Assembly (NCBI GenBank): GCA_963815355.1
Contig: CAWFGJ010000013.1
Location: forward strand, 372,001-436,000
DNA: 64,000 nt
DNA from: JAPUEK01 sp963815355
GTDB lineage: Bacteria; Pseudomonadota; Alphaproteobacteria; Rhodobacterales; Rhodobacteraceae
Direction of reading: 5' to 3'
Position 1 is the stretch's first letter. Every line of letters begins with the position of its first letter. The position numbers were made by a program, and so were the translations under genes. Shown here in pieces: positions 1-8,001 of the stretch. The notes under the pieces are model-generated. The model was not told the origin of the DNA. It did not search any database and worked only from the letters and a program-made list of their open reading frames with translations.

Positions 1-1
1 C

Positions 2-712
2 CCCAAGGCCGAACAGGACCAGATCGACCTGCTGCAAAGCTGGCGCGCCACCCGCGATGAGCCGCGCGTCCAGGCCGCGCTGACCCAACTGCGCGCCGAT
101 GCGGCCGCAGGCGTCAACATCATGCCCGCCTCCCTCGCCTGCGCCCGCGCCGGGGCCACCACCGGCGAATGGGGCACGATGGTCCGCACCGCCTTTGGCG
201 AATACCGCGCGCCCACCGGGGTTTCGCGCGCGCCCTCGAACCGCACCGAAGGACTGGGACCGATCCGTGAGGCGGTGCAGGCACTGTCCGCCAAACTTGG
301 CCGTCCCTTGCGCTTTCTGGTGGGCAAGCCGGGGCTGGATGGCCATTCCAACGGGGCCGAACAGATCGCCGCCCGCGCGCGCGATTGCGGGATGGAGATT
401 CACTACGACGGCATCCGCCAAACCCCTGCCGAGATCGTCACCGCCGCCGCCGAACAGCACGCCCATGTCATCGGCCTGTCGATCCTGTCGGGCTCACATG
501 TGCCACTGATCGCCGAGGTGCTGGACCGGATGCGCGCCACGGGCCTCGGTGATCTGCCGCTGGTGGTCGGCGGCATCATCCCCGAAGAGGACGCCGCCGC
601 CCTGCGCGCCATGGGCGTCGCCGCCGTCTACACGCCCAAGGACTTTGAGATGAACCGCATCATGCTCGACATCGTGGGCCTTGTGGACCGCGCCTCGCTG
701 GCCGCCGAATAG
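2..712 (+). CDS. ecm: Ethylmalonyl-CoA mutase, C-terminal part (5' truncated by window edge)
   Basis: Only the last 236 codons are present; the frame is open to the left edge. The enzyme interconverts ethylmalonyl-CoA and methylsuccinyl-CoA with coenzyme B12 in the ethylmalonyl-CoA pathway. The fragment holds the end of the catalytic barrel (MPASLACARAG, TTGEW, then FGEYRAPTGV) and a full B12-binding domain with the DxHxxG motif (GLDGHSNG, codons near base 338) and GGIIPEED near the end. The family could also be methylmalonyl-CoA mutase. The EYRAPTGV stretch and the nearby mesaconyl-CoA hydratase and malyl-CoA thioesterase genes favour the ethylmalonyl-CoA type, which is inference. The upstream part lies outside the window. 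Confidence 0.8.
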   Translation, partial: PKAEQDQIDLLQSWRATRDEPRVQAALTQLRADAAAGVNIMPASLACARAGATTGEWGTMVRTAFGEYRAPTGVSRAPSNRTEGLGPIREAVQALSAKLGRPLRFLVGKPGLDGHSNGAEQIAARARDCGMEIHYDGIRQTPAEIVTAAAEQHAHVIGLSILSGSHVPLIAEVLDRMRATGLGDLPLVVGGIIPEEDAAALRAMGVAAVYTPKDFEMNRIMLDIVGLVDRASLAAE

Positions 713-854
713 GCCCACGGCCGCGCAACAACTTGCCAGAGCAACCCGCCTCTCATCGGGCTTGGCATTTATTTGCACGCATCCTAAGGTAAGGACGGAA
801 CCGTTTTGCAGGTTCCCGCGTTGTGCTGACCAAGCCTCCGATTTCTAGCATTTA

Positions 855-899
855 TCTTCCCCCGAAGAAGATCGAATGAAGATTGAATAAAGACGCCGA
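855..899 (+). promoter_or_regulatory. TCTTCCCC plus 11-bp tandem repeats upstream of deoD
   Basis: TCTTCCCC (855-862) is followed after four bases by GAAGATCGAAT (867-877), GAAGATTGAAT (878-888) and a weaker third unit (889-899). The period is exactly 11 bp, about one helical turn. The same layout with the same offsets occurs before lpdA (32371-32415). Direct repeats of 11 bp are typical of OmpR/PhoB-type response-regulator sites, but the regulator here is unknown. A role in the mRNA leader is also possible. Confidence 0.5.
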
Positions 900-942
900 A
901 TTCACAGATCTTCCGCCTGTTCACAGAAAAAATTAGGTCATT

Positions 943-1647
943 ATGAGCTATCACATCAAAGCAAAACCCGGCGACATTGCCGAAGTCGTCCTGCTTCCCG
1001 GTGACCCGTTGCGCGCCCGTTGGGCGGCAGAAACCTACCTTGAAAACCCGGTCAAGGTGAACGACGTGCGTGGCATGTTCGGCTACACCGGCACTTGGAA
1101 AGGCAACCGTGTCACCTTTCAGGCGACCGGCATGGGCATGCCGTCCCTGTCAATCTATGTCAATGAATTGATTAATGATTTTGACGCGAAGACCCTGATC
1201 CGCGTGGGCACCGCCGGCGCGTTGCAGCCCAATATCAAGCTGCTTGATCTTGTCCTTGCCCAATGCGCAAGCAGCTGCGATTCCCCCTCACAAACGATCT
1301 TCAAAGAGGTGAATTTCGCCCCCTGCGCCGACTTTTCCTTGCTGGTGGCCGCCGATGCCGCCGCGGGGCGCATGGGGCTGACCCACCACGTCGGGGGCGT
1401 GTTTTCGTCCAACACCTTCTACGATGAGCGCCCCGATCTTTTCGAACAAGTTCAAAGGCATGGCGCCCTTTGTGTCGAGATGGAAACGGCCGAACTCTAC
1501 CAACTCGCCTCGCGCTACCAACGCCGCGCGCTGGCGGTTTTGACGGTGTCGGACCTCATGCTGACCAACGAAGGCGTGACCGCCGCGCAGCGTGAAACCG
1601 GCTTTGGCCCGATGATTGAGGTGGCGCTGGAGGCGGCGTTCACCTGA
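943..1647 (+). CDS. deoD: Purine nucleoside phosphorylase DeoD type
   Basis: Reversible phosphorolysis of purine (deoxy)nucleosides to free base and (deoxy)ribose 1-phosphate, in cytosolic purine salvage. The 234 aa length matches the hexameric bacterial DeoD family. Visible signatures are LLPGDPLRARW near the N-terminus (phosphate binding), GMGMPSLSIY, RVGTAGAL and VEMETAELY (purine and ribose contacts). The start is the ATG with AGG about seven bases upstream. It stands alone with 230 bases of leader that carries the 11-bp repeat element. It is not in an operon with either neighbour, judged by spacing. Confidence 0.92.
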   Translation: MSYHIKAKPGDIAEVVLLPGDPLRARWAAETYLENPVKVNDVRGMFGYTGTWKGNRVTFQATGMGMPSLSIYVNELINDFDAKTLIRVGTAGALQPNIKLLDLVLAQCASSCDSPSQTIFKEVNFAPCADFSLLVAADAAAGRMGLTHHVGGVFSSNTFYDERPDLFEQVQRHGALCVEMETAELYQLASRYQRRALAVLTVSDLMLTNEGVTAAQRETGFGPMIEVALEAAFT

Positions 1648-1780
1648 CCCTGCAGCGCCGCTAACACCCCGACCTGTCATACTAAAATTCCCGCAGGCAG
1701 GCTTTCACGGCCCCTGCGACGCCTGCACTTGACCCAACCGATTCGCGGGTGTTTCCTGCCCTGCCCCAAAGGAGAGACCC

Positions 1781-2758
1781 ATGCAGCAACGACAACTCGG
1801 CAACGGCGGCCCGATGGTTTCCGCCATCGGTTTGGGCGCCATGTCCTTCGGCGGCATTTTCGGCGCCACGACCGAGGCGGAAAGCCTCACCTGCCTTGAT
1901 GCCATGTGGGAGGCGGGGATCACCTTCGTTGATACCGCCAACATCTACGGCATGGGCATCAGCGAGACGGTGCTGGGCCTCTGGCTGGCCAGCCGCAAAC
2001 CCCAAGGCATCGCACTTGCCACCAAAGCCGCCTTCGTCGCCGGCCCGCCGCGCCGCATCGACAACTCCGAGGCGCATCTGCGCCACGAGCTGGAGGCCTC
2101 GCTGCGCCGTCTTGGGCGCGATCATGTGGATCTGTTCTACATCCACCGCCGCGAGCACGACCGCCCCCTGGAGGAGGTGATCGGCACGTTGGCCCGGCTA
2201 GAGGCCGAGGGCAAAATCGGCGGCTACGGCCTGTCCGAAGTCGCGCCCTACACCCTGCGCGCGGCCCATGCCCTGCATCCCTGCCGGGCGGTGCAGAATG
2301 AATACTCGCTTTGGACCCGCCAGCCGGAACTGGGGATTATCCAAGCCTGCCAAGCCCTTGGCGTGGCCTTTGTGCCGTTCTCGCCCTTGGCGCGCGGCAT
2401 GTTCGGTCAGGTGCCGATGCCCCGGCCTGAAGACGGCTTTCGCGGGACCAACCCGCGCTTTATCGAACCGGCGTTTTCAGCCAATACAGCGAAAATCGCG
2501 GGCTTCCGCGCCTTCGCTGCGGCGCGGGGCTGGTCAACACCCGCCGCCGCCTTGGCCTGGGTGCTCCAGCAGGGGCCGCACCTCATTCCTATCCCTGGCA
2601 CCCGCAGCGCCGCCCACCTGCGCGCATTCGCCGCCGCCGCCGATATCCGCTTTACAGCGGAAGACTGGGCCGAGATCGACCGCCTTTTGCCCCCCGGCTG
2701 GGCCGAGGGCGACCGCTACAGCGACCAGCAACTGTTGGCCATTGAGCGCTATTGCTGA
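1781..2758 (+). CDS. Aldo/keto reductase
   Basis: NAD(P)H-dependent carbonyl reductase of the AKR superfamily; 325 aa, one (beta/alpha)8 barrel. The catalytic tetrad is visible as D51 and Y56 (DTANIYG), K82 (LATKAAF) and H122 (LFYIHRR). IPIPGTRSAAHL near the C-terminus is the usual cofactor-phosphate segment. The ATG follows a strong AAGGAGAG. The gene is single and converges with the DUF1989 gene 20 bases downstream. The substrate cannot be predicted; the closest subfamily in appearance is the YhdN/general oxidoreductase type. Confidence 0.88.
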   Translation: MQQRQLGNGGPMVSAIGLGAMSFGGIFGATTEAESLTCLDAMWEAGITFVDTANIYGMGISETVLGLWLASRKPQGIALATKAAFVAGPPRRIDNSEAHLRHELEASLRRLGRDHVDLFYIHRREHDRPLEEVIGTLARLEAEGKIGGYGLSEVAPYTLRAAHALHPCRAVQNEYSLWTRQPELGIIQACQALGVAFVPFSPLARGMFGQVPMPRPEDGFRGTNPRFIEPAFSANTAKIAGFRAFAAARGWSTPAAALAWVLQQGPHLIPIPGTRSAAHLRAFAAAADIRFTAEDWAEIDRLLPPGWAEGDRYSDQQLLAIERYC

Positions 2759-2777
2759 CCGCACCGCGCCATGGGTG

Positions 2778-3641
2778 TCAAAGCCCGTGGCTGCGGTCAT
2801 AACCATTGGCCGCTGAGGGCTGCCAACCTTCCGGGGGTGCAGCCGGGCGGAAAACCTCGACCAGCAGCGGCGAACACCGTGCCTCATCCGACGAATGTTC
2901 CGACGCGCAATCCCCACCGGGGCAGGCCGACAGCCCGCCGATCATATCCATGCCCGCGAAAAACTCTATGAAATCCCCCGGCCGCACCGGCGACGCTTTC
3001 ATGAAATACTGCCCCGTGTCGCGGGTAAAGCCGGTGCACATAAAAACGTTCAGCACATCATGCACGTGCCGTTCCGCCTCGGCCAAGGGCAGGCCCGTGT
3101 GGACGGCCAAGGCGCGCGTCAGGTTGGAATGGCAGCAATGATGATACTGCCCGCCCGCCAGCAGGTTGTGCGTGTAAGGATCGCAGCGCGTGCCGATCAC
3201 GTCATGCACCCCACCGCCAAATGCGTCATAGCCATACCAATCCAGCGTATCTTCGGTGATCAGCGCCATCTCCCGCAGATGGGGCAGGCAAGACCACATC
3301 CGGTCCCCCGCGCTTAGGTGCGTTCCGTGCAAGGCGCGCGTTTTGCCCGAGAAAAACCGCTCGCCCAGATCGGCGGCCGCCCAAAGGTTCAAATCGCCAA
3401 CCTGCGGCCCCTCCACGCTGGTGATGCGAAAGTAATGCCCCTCCGGCACCTCAAAACAGCGCGCCTCGCGGGCTGGCACCAAGACTTCCGCGATCCGTTC
3501 CCACCCTGCACGGGCGGCCAGATAGGGCGCCAGATCCGGGCGCGGCAAACCTTCAACCGGATAGCAGATCACCGGGGCAATCGCCTTGCGCGCGGCGGCA
3601 TCTTGGGGGGCGGCATGGGCTGGCAGATCGGGTTTCATCAA
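2778..3641 (-). CDS. DUF1989 / urea carboxylase-associated family protein
   Basis: 287 aa protein of the DUF1989 family, some members of which sit next to urea carboxylase genes; the biochemical role is not established. Conserved-looking features are EGHYFRITSVEGPQVGDLNLW, the HGTHLS and DRMWSCLPH segments, and a Cys/His cluster HHCCHSN that could bind metal. A tandem Met start (MMKPD) is present, so the true start may be three bases later. There is no urea carboxylase or allophanate hydrolase gene here, so the context gives no substrate. Confidence 0.8.
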   Translation of the reverse strand: MMKPDLPAHAAPQDAAARKAIAPVICYPVEGLPRPDLAPYLAARAGWERIAEVLVPAREARCFEVPEGHYFRITSVEGPQVGDLNLWAAADLGERFFSGKTRALHGTHLSAGDRMWSCLPHLREMALITEDTLDWYGYDAFGGGVHDVIGTRCDPYTHNLLAGGQYHHCCHSNLTRALAVHTGLPLAEAERHVHDVLNVFMCTGFTRDTGQYFMKASPVRPGDFIEFFAGMDMIGGLSACPGGDCASEHSSDEARCSPLLVEVFRPAAPPEGWQPSAANGYDRSHGL

Positions 3642-3689
3642 GACCTCAGACGGGGGGCGGGCCAGACCCCATGAAGTTTGGCCAAAACG

Positions 3690-3893
3690 TCACGCCACGG
3701 GCCGCAGGCAGTCCCTTGGCGTCTTTCCCGGACCGGGATCGCAGATCGCGCCACAGGCCACACAGACATGATGCGAGGGCCCCAGACGCCGATCCAGCCG
3801 CCAACGGCAGGCCCGGGTCAAGGTTGAATTGCGGCGCGCGACCCAAAGATAGGCCACAACCCCAAAAAGCAAAAGTGGGAGAAGCAATAGCAT
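3690..3893 (-). CDS. Small membrane-anchored protein with CxxC
   Basis: 67 aa. One N-terminal hydrophobic helix (MLLLLPLLLFGVVAYLWVA) is followed by a basic stretch and a short Cys-containing tail (VCVACGAICDPGPGKTPRDC), which could form a zinc knuckle. Hydrophobic N-terminus, Cys motif and position between flanking minus-strand genes suggest a real gene rather than a chance frame. Similar small proteins occur in Rhodobacterales to my recollection. Function unknown. Confidence 0.55.
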   Translation of the reverse strand: MLLLLPLLLFGVVAYLWVARRNSTLTRACRWRLDRRLGPSHHVCVACGAICDPGPGKTPRDCLRPVA

Positions 3894-3988
3894 CCCCCAC
3901 TCCTGCCACGATGCGTCGACGTGCGAAAGACGGTGCGGTGCGTTCAGGCTGGCTGACCTCCCACCCAGAGGCCCTCCCCCTGATGTCC

Positions 3989-4681
3989 TCAGGCACAGGC
4001 TTCTTGCAACACAGGCGCTGCACCCATGCCCGCCAGCGCGCCCACGTGCGACCGCATAACGAACGGAACCGGCCGGTCACGCTCTTTGCGCGCACGCGAG
4101 TAATCGGCAGGCATGGTCAACACCGCGTAAAGCCGCCCGTCTTCGCCATTGCGATAGGTCTCGCCCAGACGTTCCGCCCCATAGCCCAACTGGCGCAATG
4201 CGCGCATCAGCGCCAGCGACGACAGACAGATCAATTCCTCGGCCCCTTTGGCCCGACCGATATCAACCAACCCGTCCACGATCAGCGACAGACATTCCGC
4301 GCGCTCGGCTTGGGTCGTCAACTCATCCGAGATCACCAGCCGCGTGCATTCCCAGACATTCGGTGCCGCAATCTCCACCGACATCACATGGGCGGGAATA
4401 TGGGGCAGCTTGCCGGAATAGGCATCGCGCAACATGTAGGTGTGCTGGCCCCAGATGGCCGTCGTGGCCATTGCCCGCGCGCCGCCAACAACCTTGCCGT
4501 CTTTCAGGACCAAAGAGTAATGCGCGACCGGAGTGTCGTACTGGTCCATTTCGACATCGTCATTATGGGGGATGTCCCATTTGAGATCGTCCACAAAGAC
4601 CTTTTTCCGCAGGGCCAGAAAATCATAGAAAGCACTGCCATGGCGGTGAAAATTGGAAAAATCGAAACGGACATTCTGCAT
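3989..4681 (-). CDS. luxI: Acyl-homoserine-lactone synthase, LuxI family
   Basis: Makes an N-acyl-homoserine lactone signal from acyl-ACP and S-adenosylmethionine; cytosolic. At 230 aa it has the near-invariant LuxI residues: R25, F29 and W35 (RKKVFVDDLKW), D46 and D49 (EMDQYDT), R69 (GGARAM), E111 and R114 (WECTRLV). The start is supported by GAAGGAG seven bases upstream. It lies 133 bases downstream of luxR in the same direction, with an inverted repeat between them that could be its operator. The acyl chain made cannot be told from sequence. Confidence 0.9.
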   Translation of the reverse strand: MQNVRFDFSNFHRHGSAFYDFLALRKKVFVDDLKWDIPHNDDVEMDQYDTPVAHYSLVLKDGKVVGGARAMATTAIWGQHTYMLRDAYSGKLPHIPAHVMSVEIAAPNVWECTRLVISDELTTQAERAECLSLIVDGLVDIGRAKGAEELICLSSLALMRALRQLGYGAERLGETYRNGEDGRLYAVLTMPADYSRARKERDRPVPFVMRSHVGALAGMGAAPVLQEACA

Positions 4682-4745
4682 TTTGGTACTCCTTCAAGGG
4701 TTGAGCAGTACCGAAAGTCTATTACGCCAGAAGTTGAATTGCCGC

Positions 4746-4774
4746 AGGATTCTGACAGCGTCAGTCGAAATCCT
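4746..4774 (-). promoter_or_regulatory. Inverted repeat between luxR and luxI (candidate lux box or terminator)
   Basis: A short palindrome CTGACAGCGTCAG (4752-4764) lies inside a longer imperfect inverted repeat AGGATT...AATCCT (4746-4751 and 4769-4774). It sits 65-93 bases before the luxI start, a suitable place for a LuxR-type operator. It could instead be a hairpin after luxR, but no T-run follows it on the minus strand. Confidence 0.45.
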
Positions 4775-4814
4775 CCTAGAACCGCAAATGTGGGGTCAAA
4801 AGCAACTTACGCTG

Positions 4815-5426
4815 TTAAAGAATGCGCCGCGCCGCCGCGATAGAGGCCGCCTGCGATTGCGTGCGCGCGCCCAGCTTGCGCTTCACATTGTTCAACCGCG
4901 CCTTCACAGCGCTTTCCGAAATGCCCAGACGCCCCGCGATTTGCTTTAGCCGCATGCCGTCGGCCTGCATCTTCAGCGCCTCGATCTCGGCGGCGGTCAG
5001 GGTGGGTTCATCCTCGCGGCCAATGTGCAGACGCTCAATGATACGCAGCAGCCCGCCAAGCTCGGTGTCAGTAAAGTCGCGGTCCGCCCGAAAGAACAAA
5101 CCGTAGCTGCGCCGGCCCTTGTCCGCTTTGGCCGAAAAGCTTGCGACTGCACCGTAAAGCAGACCGAACAGTTCGCCCGTCGCCCGCACCTGCTGGGGGT
5201 CCGGCAGGCCCAATTCGTTTGCGCGCACAGCGCCGGAATGGGTGTAGACCCATTTCAACGAAGGGTCATGGACCACCAAACCGTGGGTTGTATAAAATTC
5301 GACCCAAGGCTCAGGCAGCTTGTTAACCTCTGACTCGGGAAAGGAAAATCCAACACGCAGAGCCACATAGAACCCTGCGGGTGAGATCAACGCGATCTGA
5401 TCTGTAAGGGCATCTGGTATCGTCAT
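4815..5426 (-). CDS. luxR: LuxR-family quorum-sensing transcriptional regulator
   Basis: 203 aa with two domains. The N-terminal autoinducer-binding region (about 15-135) has W41, the aromatic EFYTTHGL segment and D54 (HDP), matching the ligand-pocket Trp and Asp of TraR-type proteins. A GerE-type HTH lies at about 138-200 (LKQIAGRLGISESAVKARL). It is likely the acyl-homoserine-lactone receptor partner of the LuxI just downstream. It is divergent from another LuxR-like gene at 5533, with a palindrome AACCG-CTGT-CGGTT between the two. Confidence 0.88.
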   Translation of the reverse strand: MTIPDALTDQIALISPAGFYVALRVGFSFPESEVNKLPEPWVEFYTTHGLVVHDPSLKWVYTHSGAVRANELGLPDPQQVRATGELFGLLYGAVASFSAKADKGRRSYGLFFRADRDFTDTELGGLLRIIERLHIGREDEPTLTAAEIEALKMQADGMRLKQIAGRLGISESAVKARLNNVKRKLGARTQSQAASIAAARRIL

Positions 5427-5447
5427 CTACTCAAATCTATTGCTGAA

Positions 5448-5461
5448 AACCGCTGTCGGTT
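5448..5461. promoter_or_regulatory. Palindrome between luxR and the HTH-less LuxR homologue
   Basis: AACCGCTGTCGGTT is a perfect 5+5 inverted repeat with a 4-bp centre, 22 bases upstream of luxR and 71 bases upstream of the divergent gene. It is a plausible shared operator for LuxR, by position and symmetry only. Confidence 0.35.
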
Positions 5462-5532
5462 CTAGCCTTATGACTGTAAGCAATGCCCGGTTGAAGAGGT
5501 TTCTGCAACACCTAGCAATACAGGAATGAAAG

Positions 5533-6012
5533 ATGAGCTTAGATCAACGCAAAGTTGAAATAGCGTCTGATCTGCTTAGACGCGTTGGAACGCTTTGCGA
5601 TTCGGGTTTCGCGCTTGCCGCGCATATCCGCTACACACGGCCGACTTTTCTCTATCAGAACTACGCGCCCAAATGGATGGAGTATTACAGCACAAAGGGC
5701 TTCATGCTCTCTGACCCCGTTGTGCATTGGGGATTGGTCAACACGGGCTCGGTTGAGTGGGACTCGCTAAATAGCCAAGACCCGGAAGGGGTTCTGGTGG
5801 CCGCCAAGGCGCATGGGCTGAACCATGGCTGGACCTATTCGACAGGCCCGGCCACCTCGCGCACGATCTCGGGGCTCACCCGGAAAAAGACCGCGTTTTC
5901 GCCAAAAGACCGCACAGAGATCATCTCGTTGATTGATCAACTGCATGAGGTCTTCGACGGTTTTGAGACTTTTTCGCCAGAGACTTTGGCGGCTTTGCGC
6001 GCCCTCGGCTAA
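5533..6012 (+). CDS. LuxR-like autoinducer-binding domain protein without HTH
   Basis: 159 aa. It resembles the N-terminal half of LuxR proteins: W48, Y51/Y52 and D61-P62 (KWMEYYSTKGFMLSDPV) and W76, matching the ligand-pocket residues. The protein stops at ALRALG with no GerE HTH. The stop is followed by non-coding sequence and a terminator-like hairpin, so the domain is not simply displaced into another frame nearby. Known analogue: truncated TraR forms (TrlR) that inhibit TraR by forming inactive dimers. By inference this could be an anti-activator or signal sink for the adjacent LuxR. Its DNA looks less GC-rich than the flanking metabolic genes. Confidence 0.8.
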   Translation: MSLDQRKVEIASDLLRRVGTLCDSGFALAAHIRYTRPTFLYQNYAPKWMEYYSTKGFMLSDPVVHWGLVNTGSVEWDSLNSQDPEGVLVAAKAHGLNHGWTYSTGPATSRTISGLTRKKTAFSPKDRTEIISLIDQLHEVFDGFETFSPETLAALRALG

Positions 6013-6031
6013 AAATCCGCCCCAAAAACGA

Positions 6032-6062
6032 ATCACCCCGGCCTGCAAGGGTCCGGGGTGAT
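6032..6062 (-). terminator. Hairpin terminator of the sdh operon
   Basis: ATCACCCCGG (6032-6041) and CCGGGGTGAT (6053-6062) form a perfect 10-bp stem with an 11-base loop. Read on the minus strand it is followed by TTCGTTTTT, so it best terminates the sdh operon. It may also stop readthrough from the plus-strand gene ending at 6012. Confidence 0.7.
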
Positions 6063-6090
6063 CATGGTCGCGGGCGGTGATGCGGGTGCG

Positions 6091-6867
6091 TCAGACCACC
6101 CGGTCAACCATCATCTTCTTGATCTCGGCAATCGCCTTGGCCGGATTCAGACCCTTGGGGCAGGTCTTGGTGCAGTTCATGATCGTGTGGCACCGATACA
6201 GCTTGAACGGGTCCTCCAGCGCATCCAGACGCTCTCCGGTGGCCTCATCGCGGCTGTCGATCATCCAGCGATAGGCGTGCAACAGCGCGGCTGGCCCAAG
6301 GTACTTGTCGCCGTTCCACCAATAGCTCGGGCAAGAGGTAGAGCAGGACGCGCACATCACACATTCATAAAGCCCGTCCAGCTTTTTGCGGTCGTCGATC
6401 GACTGGCGCCATTCCTTGGCCGGGCGGTTGGTCTTGGTTTCAAGCCACGGCATGATACTGGCGTGCTGGGCGTAGAAGTGCGTCAGGTCGGGGATCAGAT
6501 CCCTGACCACCGGCATGTGGGGCAGCGGATAGATCTTCACGTCGCCCTTCACCTCATCCAAGCCGTAGATGCAGGCCAAGGTATTGATCCCGTCGATGTT
6601 CATCGCACACGATCCGCAAATCCCCTCGCGGCAAGAGCGGCGGAAGGTCAGCGTCGGGTCGATCTCATTCTTGATCTTGATCAGCGCGTCCAGAACCATC
6701 GGGCCACAGCTGTCCATATCGACAAAATAGGTGTCCACCCGCGGGTTTTCCCCGTCATCCGGTGTCCAGCGATAGATCTGAAACTTGCGGACGTTCTTGC
6801 CCTCTGGCTTTGGCCAGGTCTTGCCCGTGCGGATCTTGGAGTTTTTCGGAAGCGTGAACTGGACCAT
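6091..6867 (-). CDS. sdhB: Succinate dehydrogenase iron-sulfur subunit
   Basis: Electron-transfer subunit of respiratory complex II, carrying electrons from FAD in SdhA to ubiquinone. 258 aa. The [2Fe-2S] ligands are C79, C84, C87 and C99 (SCREGICGSCAMN). The [4Fe-4S] and [3Fe-4S] clusters are bound by C169/C172/C175/C179 (ECVMCASCSTSCPS) and C226/C232/C236 (CHTIMNCTKTCPKG). It is the last gene of a minus-strand operon. Unusually, four genes separate it from sdhA. The start is the ATG followed by VQFTLPKNS. Confidence 0.96.
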   Translation of the reverse strand: MVQFTLPKNSKIRTGKTWPKPEGKNVRKFQIYRWTPDDGENPRVDTYFVDMDSCGPMVLDALIKIKNEIDPTLTFRRSCREGICGSCAMNIDGINTLACIYGLDEVKGDVKIYPLPHMPVVRDLIPDLTHFYAQHASIMPWLETKTNRPAKEWRQSIDDRKKLDGLYECVMCASCSTSCPSYWWNGDKYLGPAALLHAYRWMIDSRDEATGERLDALEDPFKLYRCHTIMNCTKTCPKGLNPAKAIAEIKKMMVDRVV

Positions 6868-6878
6868 GGGATGACCTC

Positions 6879-7706
6879 TCAGACGGCGATATTGCGGGCG
6901 GGCGCGTCGGCGCCCTCAGGGATGAACAGCGCTTGGTTTTGGGTGACCAGACGGACCACCTTGAACCGAGCACCAGCGGGCAGATCCAACGTATTGATCC
7001 GGCGGATGAATTCCAGCGCCCCTGTGGGCAGGCGCGGGTTGGCACGCGCGCCAAACGGATGCAGCGCGCCGCATTCGGCCTCGCTCAGCCCGGCAAGGCG
7101 CAAAAGCTGATGGCCGGGATGGGCGCTGTCTGCCTCATCCTCCAGCCGGAAGAACGACACCCGCGCCCCAAGGACCGCGCGCATTTGCGCCTCCAGCCCC
7201 GGCCAGTCGCCGCAATCGGCATGGTCAGCCAGATACTCGGCCAGTGTCGCGCTGTAGCCGTCAGAGATGGTGATCTGCGCGTGCACACTGGCCTTCCAGC
7301 CCGACATCTCACGCGTGTAGACCACATACTGCGGCTGCATCGGCGCAAAGCCAGCGTCCAGCAGCCCCAGAATCTCCTGCCAGTGCGGGTATAGTGTGGC
7401 CGTGCCGCCATTGCCCGGCACCGCCCCCAAAAGGTTCTCATGCGAGATCAGCACCGCGCCCTCGCCCGTCAGCGCCTTGGCCTGCGCGGCAATCGCCGCG
7501 ACCAGCCGGGCGCGCGCCTCAGGCGTCTGCTCAAGGCTGAACCGCAGCGCAGCGCGGCCCATCTCACGCGTGGGTGAGCCTTCGGTCGGCGTGCAAATCT
7601 CCAGCCGCCCGGCCAGACGCCCGGCATTCAACGCCAGATAGCGCTGAAGCGAGGTCGTGCCGGTCTTCGGCGCGCCAAGATGGATGATCAGCGATCGGGG
7701 GGACAT
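6879..7706 (-). CDS. Sulfotransferase-like P-loop protein
   Basis: 275 aa. The N-terminal beta strand and loop GAPKTGTTSLQ (P13-T18) is the 5'-phosphosulfate (PAPS) binding loop typical of sulfotransferases. No confident 3'-phosphate motif was picked out, so the substrate and even activity are uncertain. It begins one base after the preceding lipoprotein stop and ends 11 bases before sdhB, so it is co-transcribed with sdh. No link of such proteins to complex II is known to me. Confidence 0.65.
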   Translation of the reverse strand: MSPRSLIIHLGAPKTGTTSLQRYLALNAGRLAGRLEICTPTEGSPTREMGRAALRFSLEQTPEARARLVAAIAAQAKALTGEGAVLISHENLLGAVPGNGGTATLYPHWQEILGLLDAGFAPMQPQYVVYTREMSGWKASVHAQITISDGYSATLAEYLADHADCGDWPGLEAQMRAVLGARVSFFRLEDEADSAHPGHQLLRLAGLSEAECGALHPFGARANPRLPTGALEFIRRINTLDLPAGARFKVVRLVTQNQALFIPEGADAPARNIAV

Positions 7707-7707
7707 G

Positions 7708-8001
7708 TCAGCCGCGCCACCCCGGTTGATCCTGCAACGACCGGCTCGGGAACTGGCCCGACCGCGACTTGACGCAGGATTTGTAAACTTCGGCTGGATC
7801 GCGCCCCATCAGATAGTCGGATGAGACGTTCAGCTCCAACGCCGCAGAGGTCTGGCCGTTGGAATTCATGCCGACTGCGACAGAGCCGCGCGGATGCACA
7901 GCCAGCCGTGCCTGTTCGGTGCATTGACGCTCCGCCTCTTCCAGCGGGATCGGGCCGCAGGCGGCGACCAGCAGCAACAGTGGCATCACAACCCGGATCA
8001 T
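7708..8001 (-). CDS. Small lipoprotein of unknown function (sdh operon)
   Basis: 97 aa with a clear lipoprotein signal (MIRVVMPLLLLVAAC, lipobox VAAC, Cys15). The mature part has two further Cys (CTEQA and SCVKS) that may form a disulfide. The start ATG overlaps the stop of the upstream gene by 4 bases (ATGA), indicating translational coupling. The family is not recognised. It is likely exported and membrane-anchored. Confidence 0.65.
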   Translation of the reverse strand: MIRVVMPLLLLVAACGPIPLEEAERQCTEQARLAVHPRGSVAVGMNSNGQTSAALELNVSSDYLMGRDPAEVYKSCVKSRSGQFPSRSLQDQPGWRG

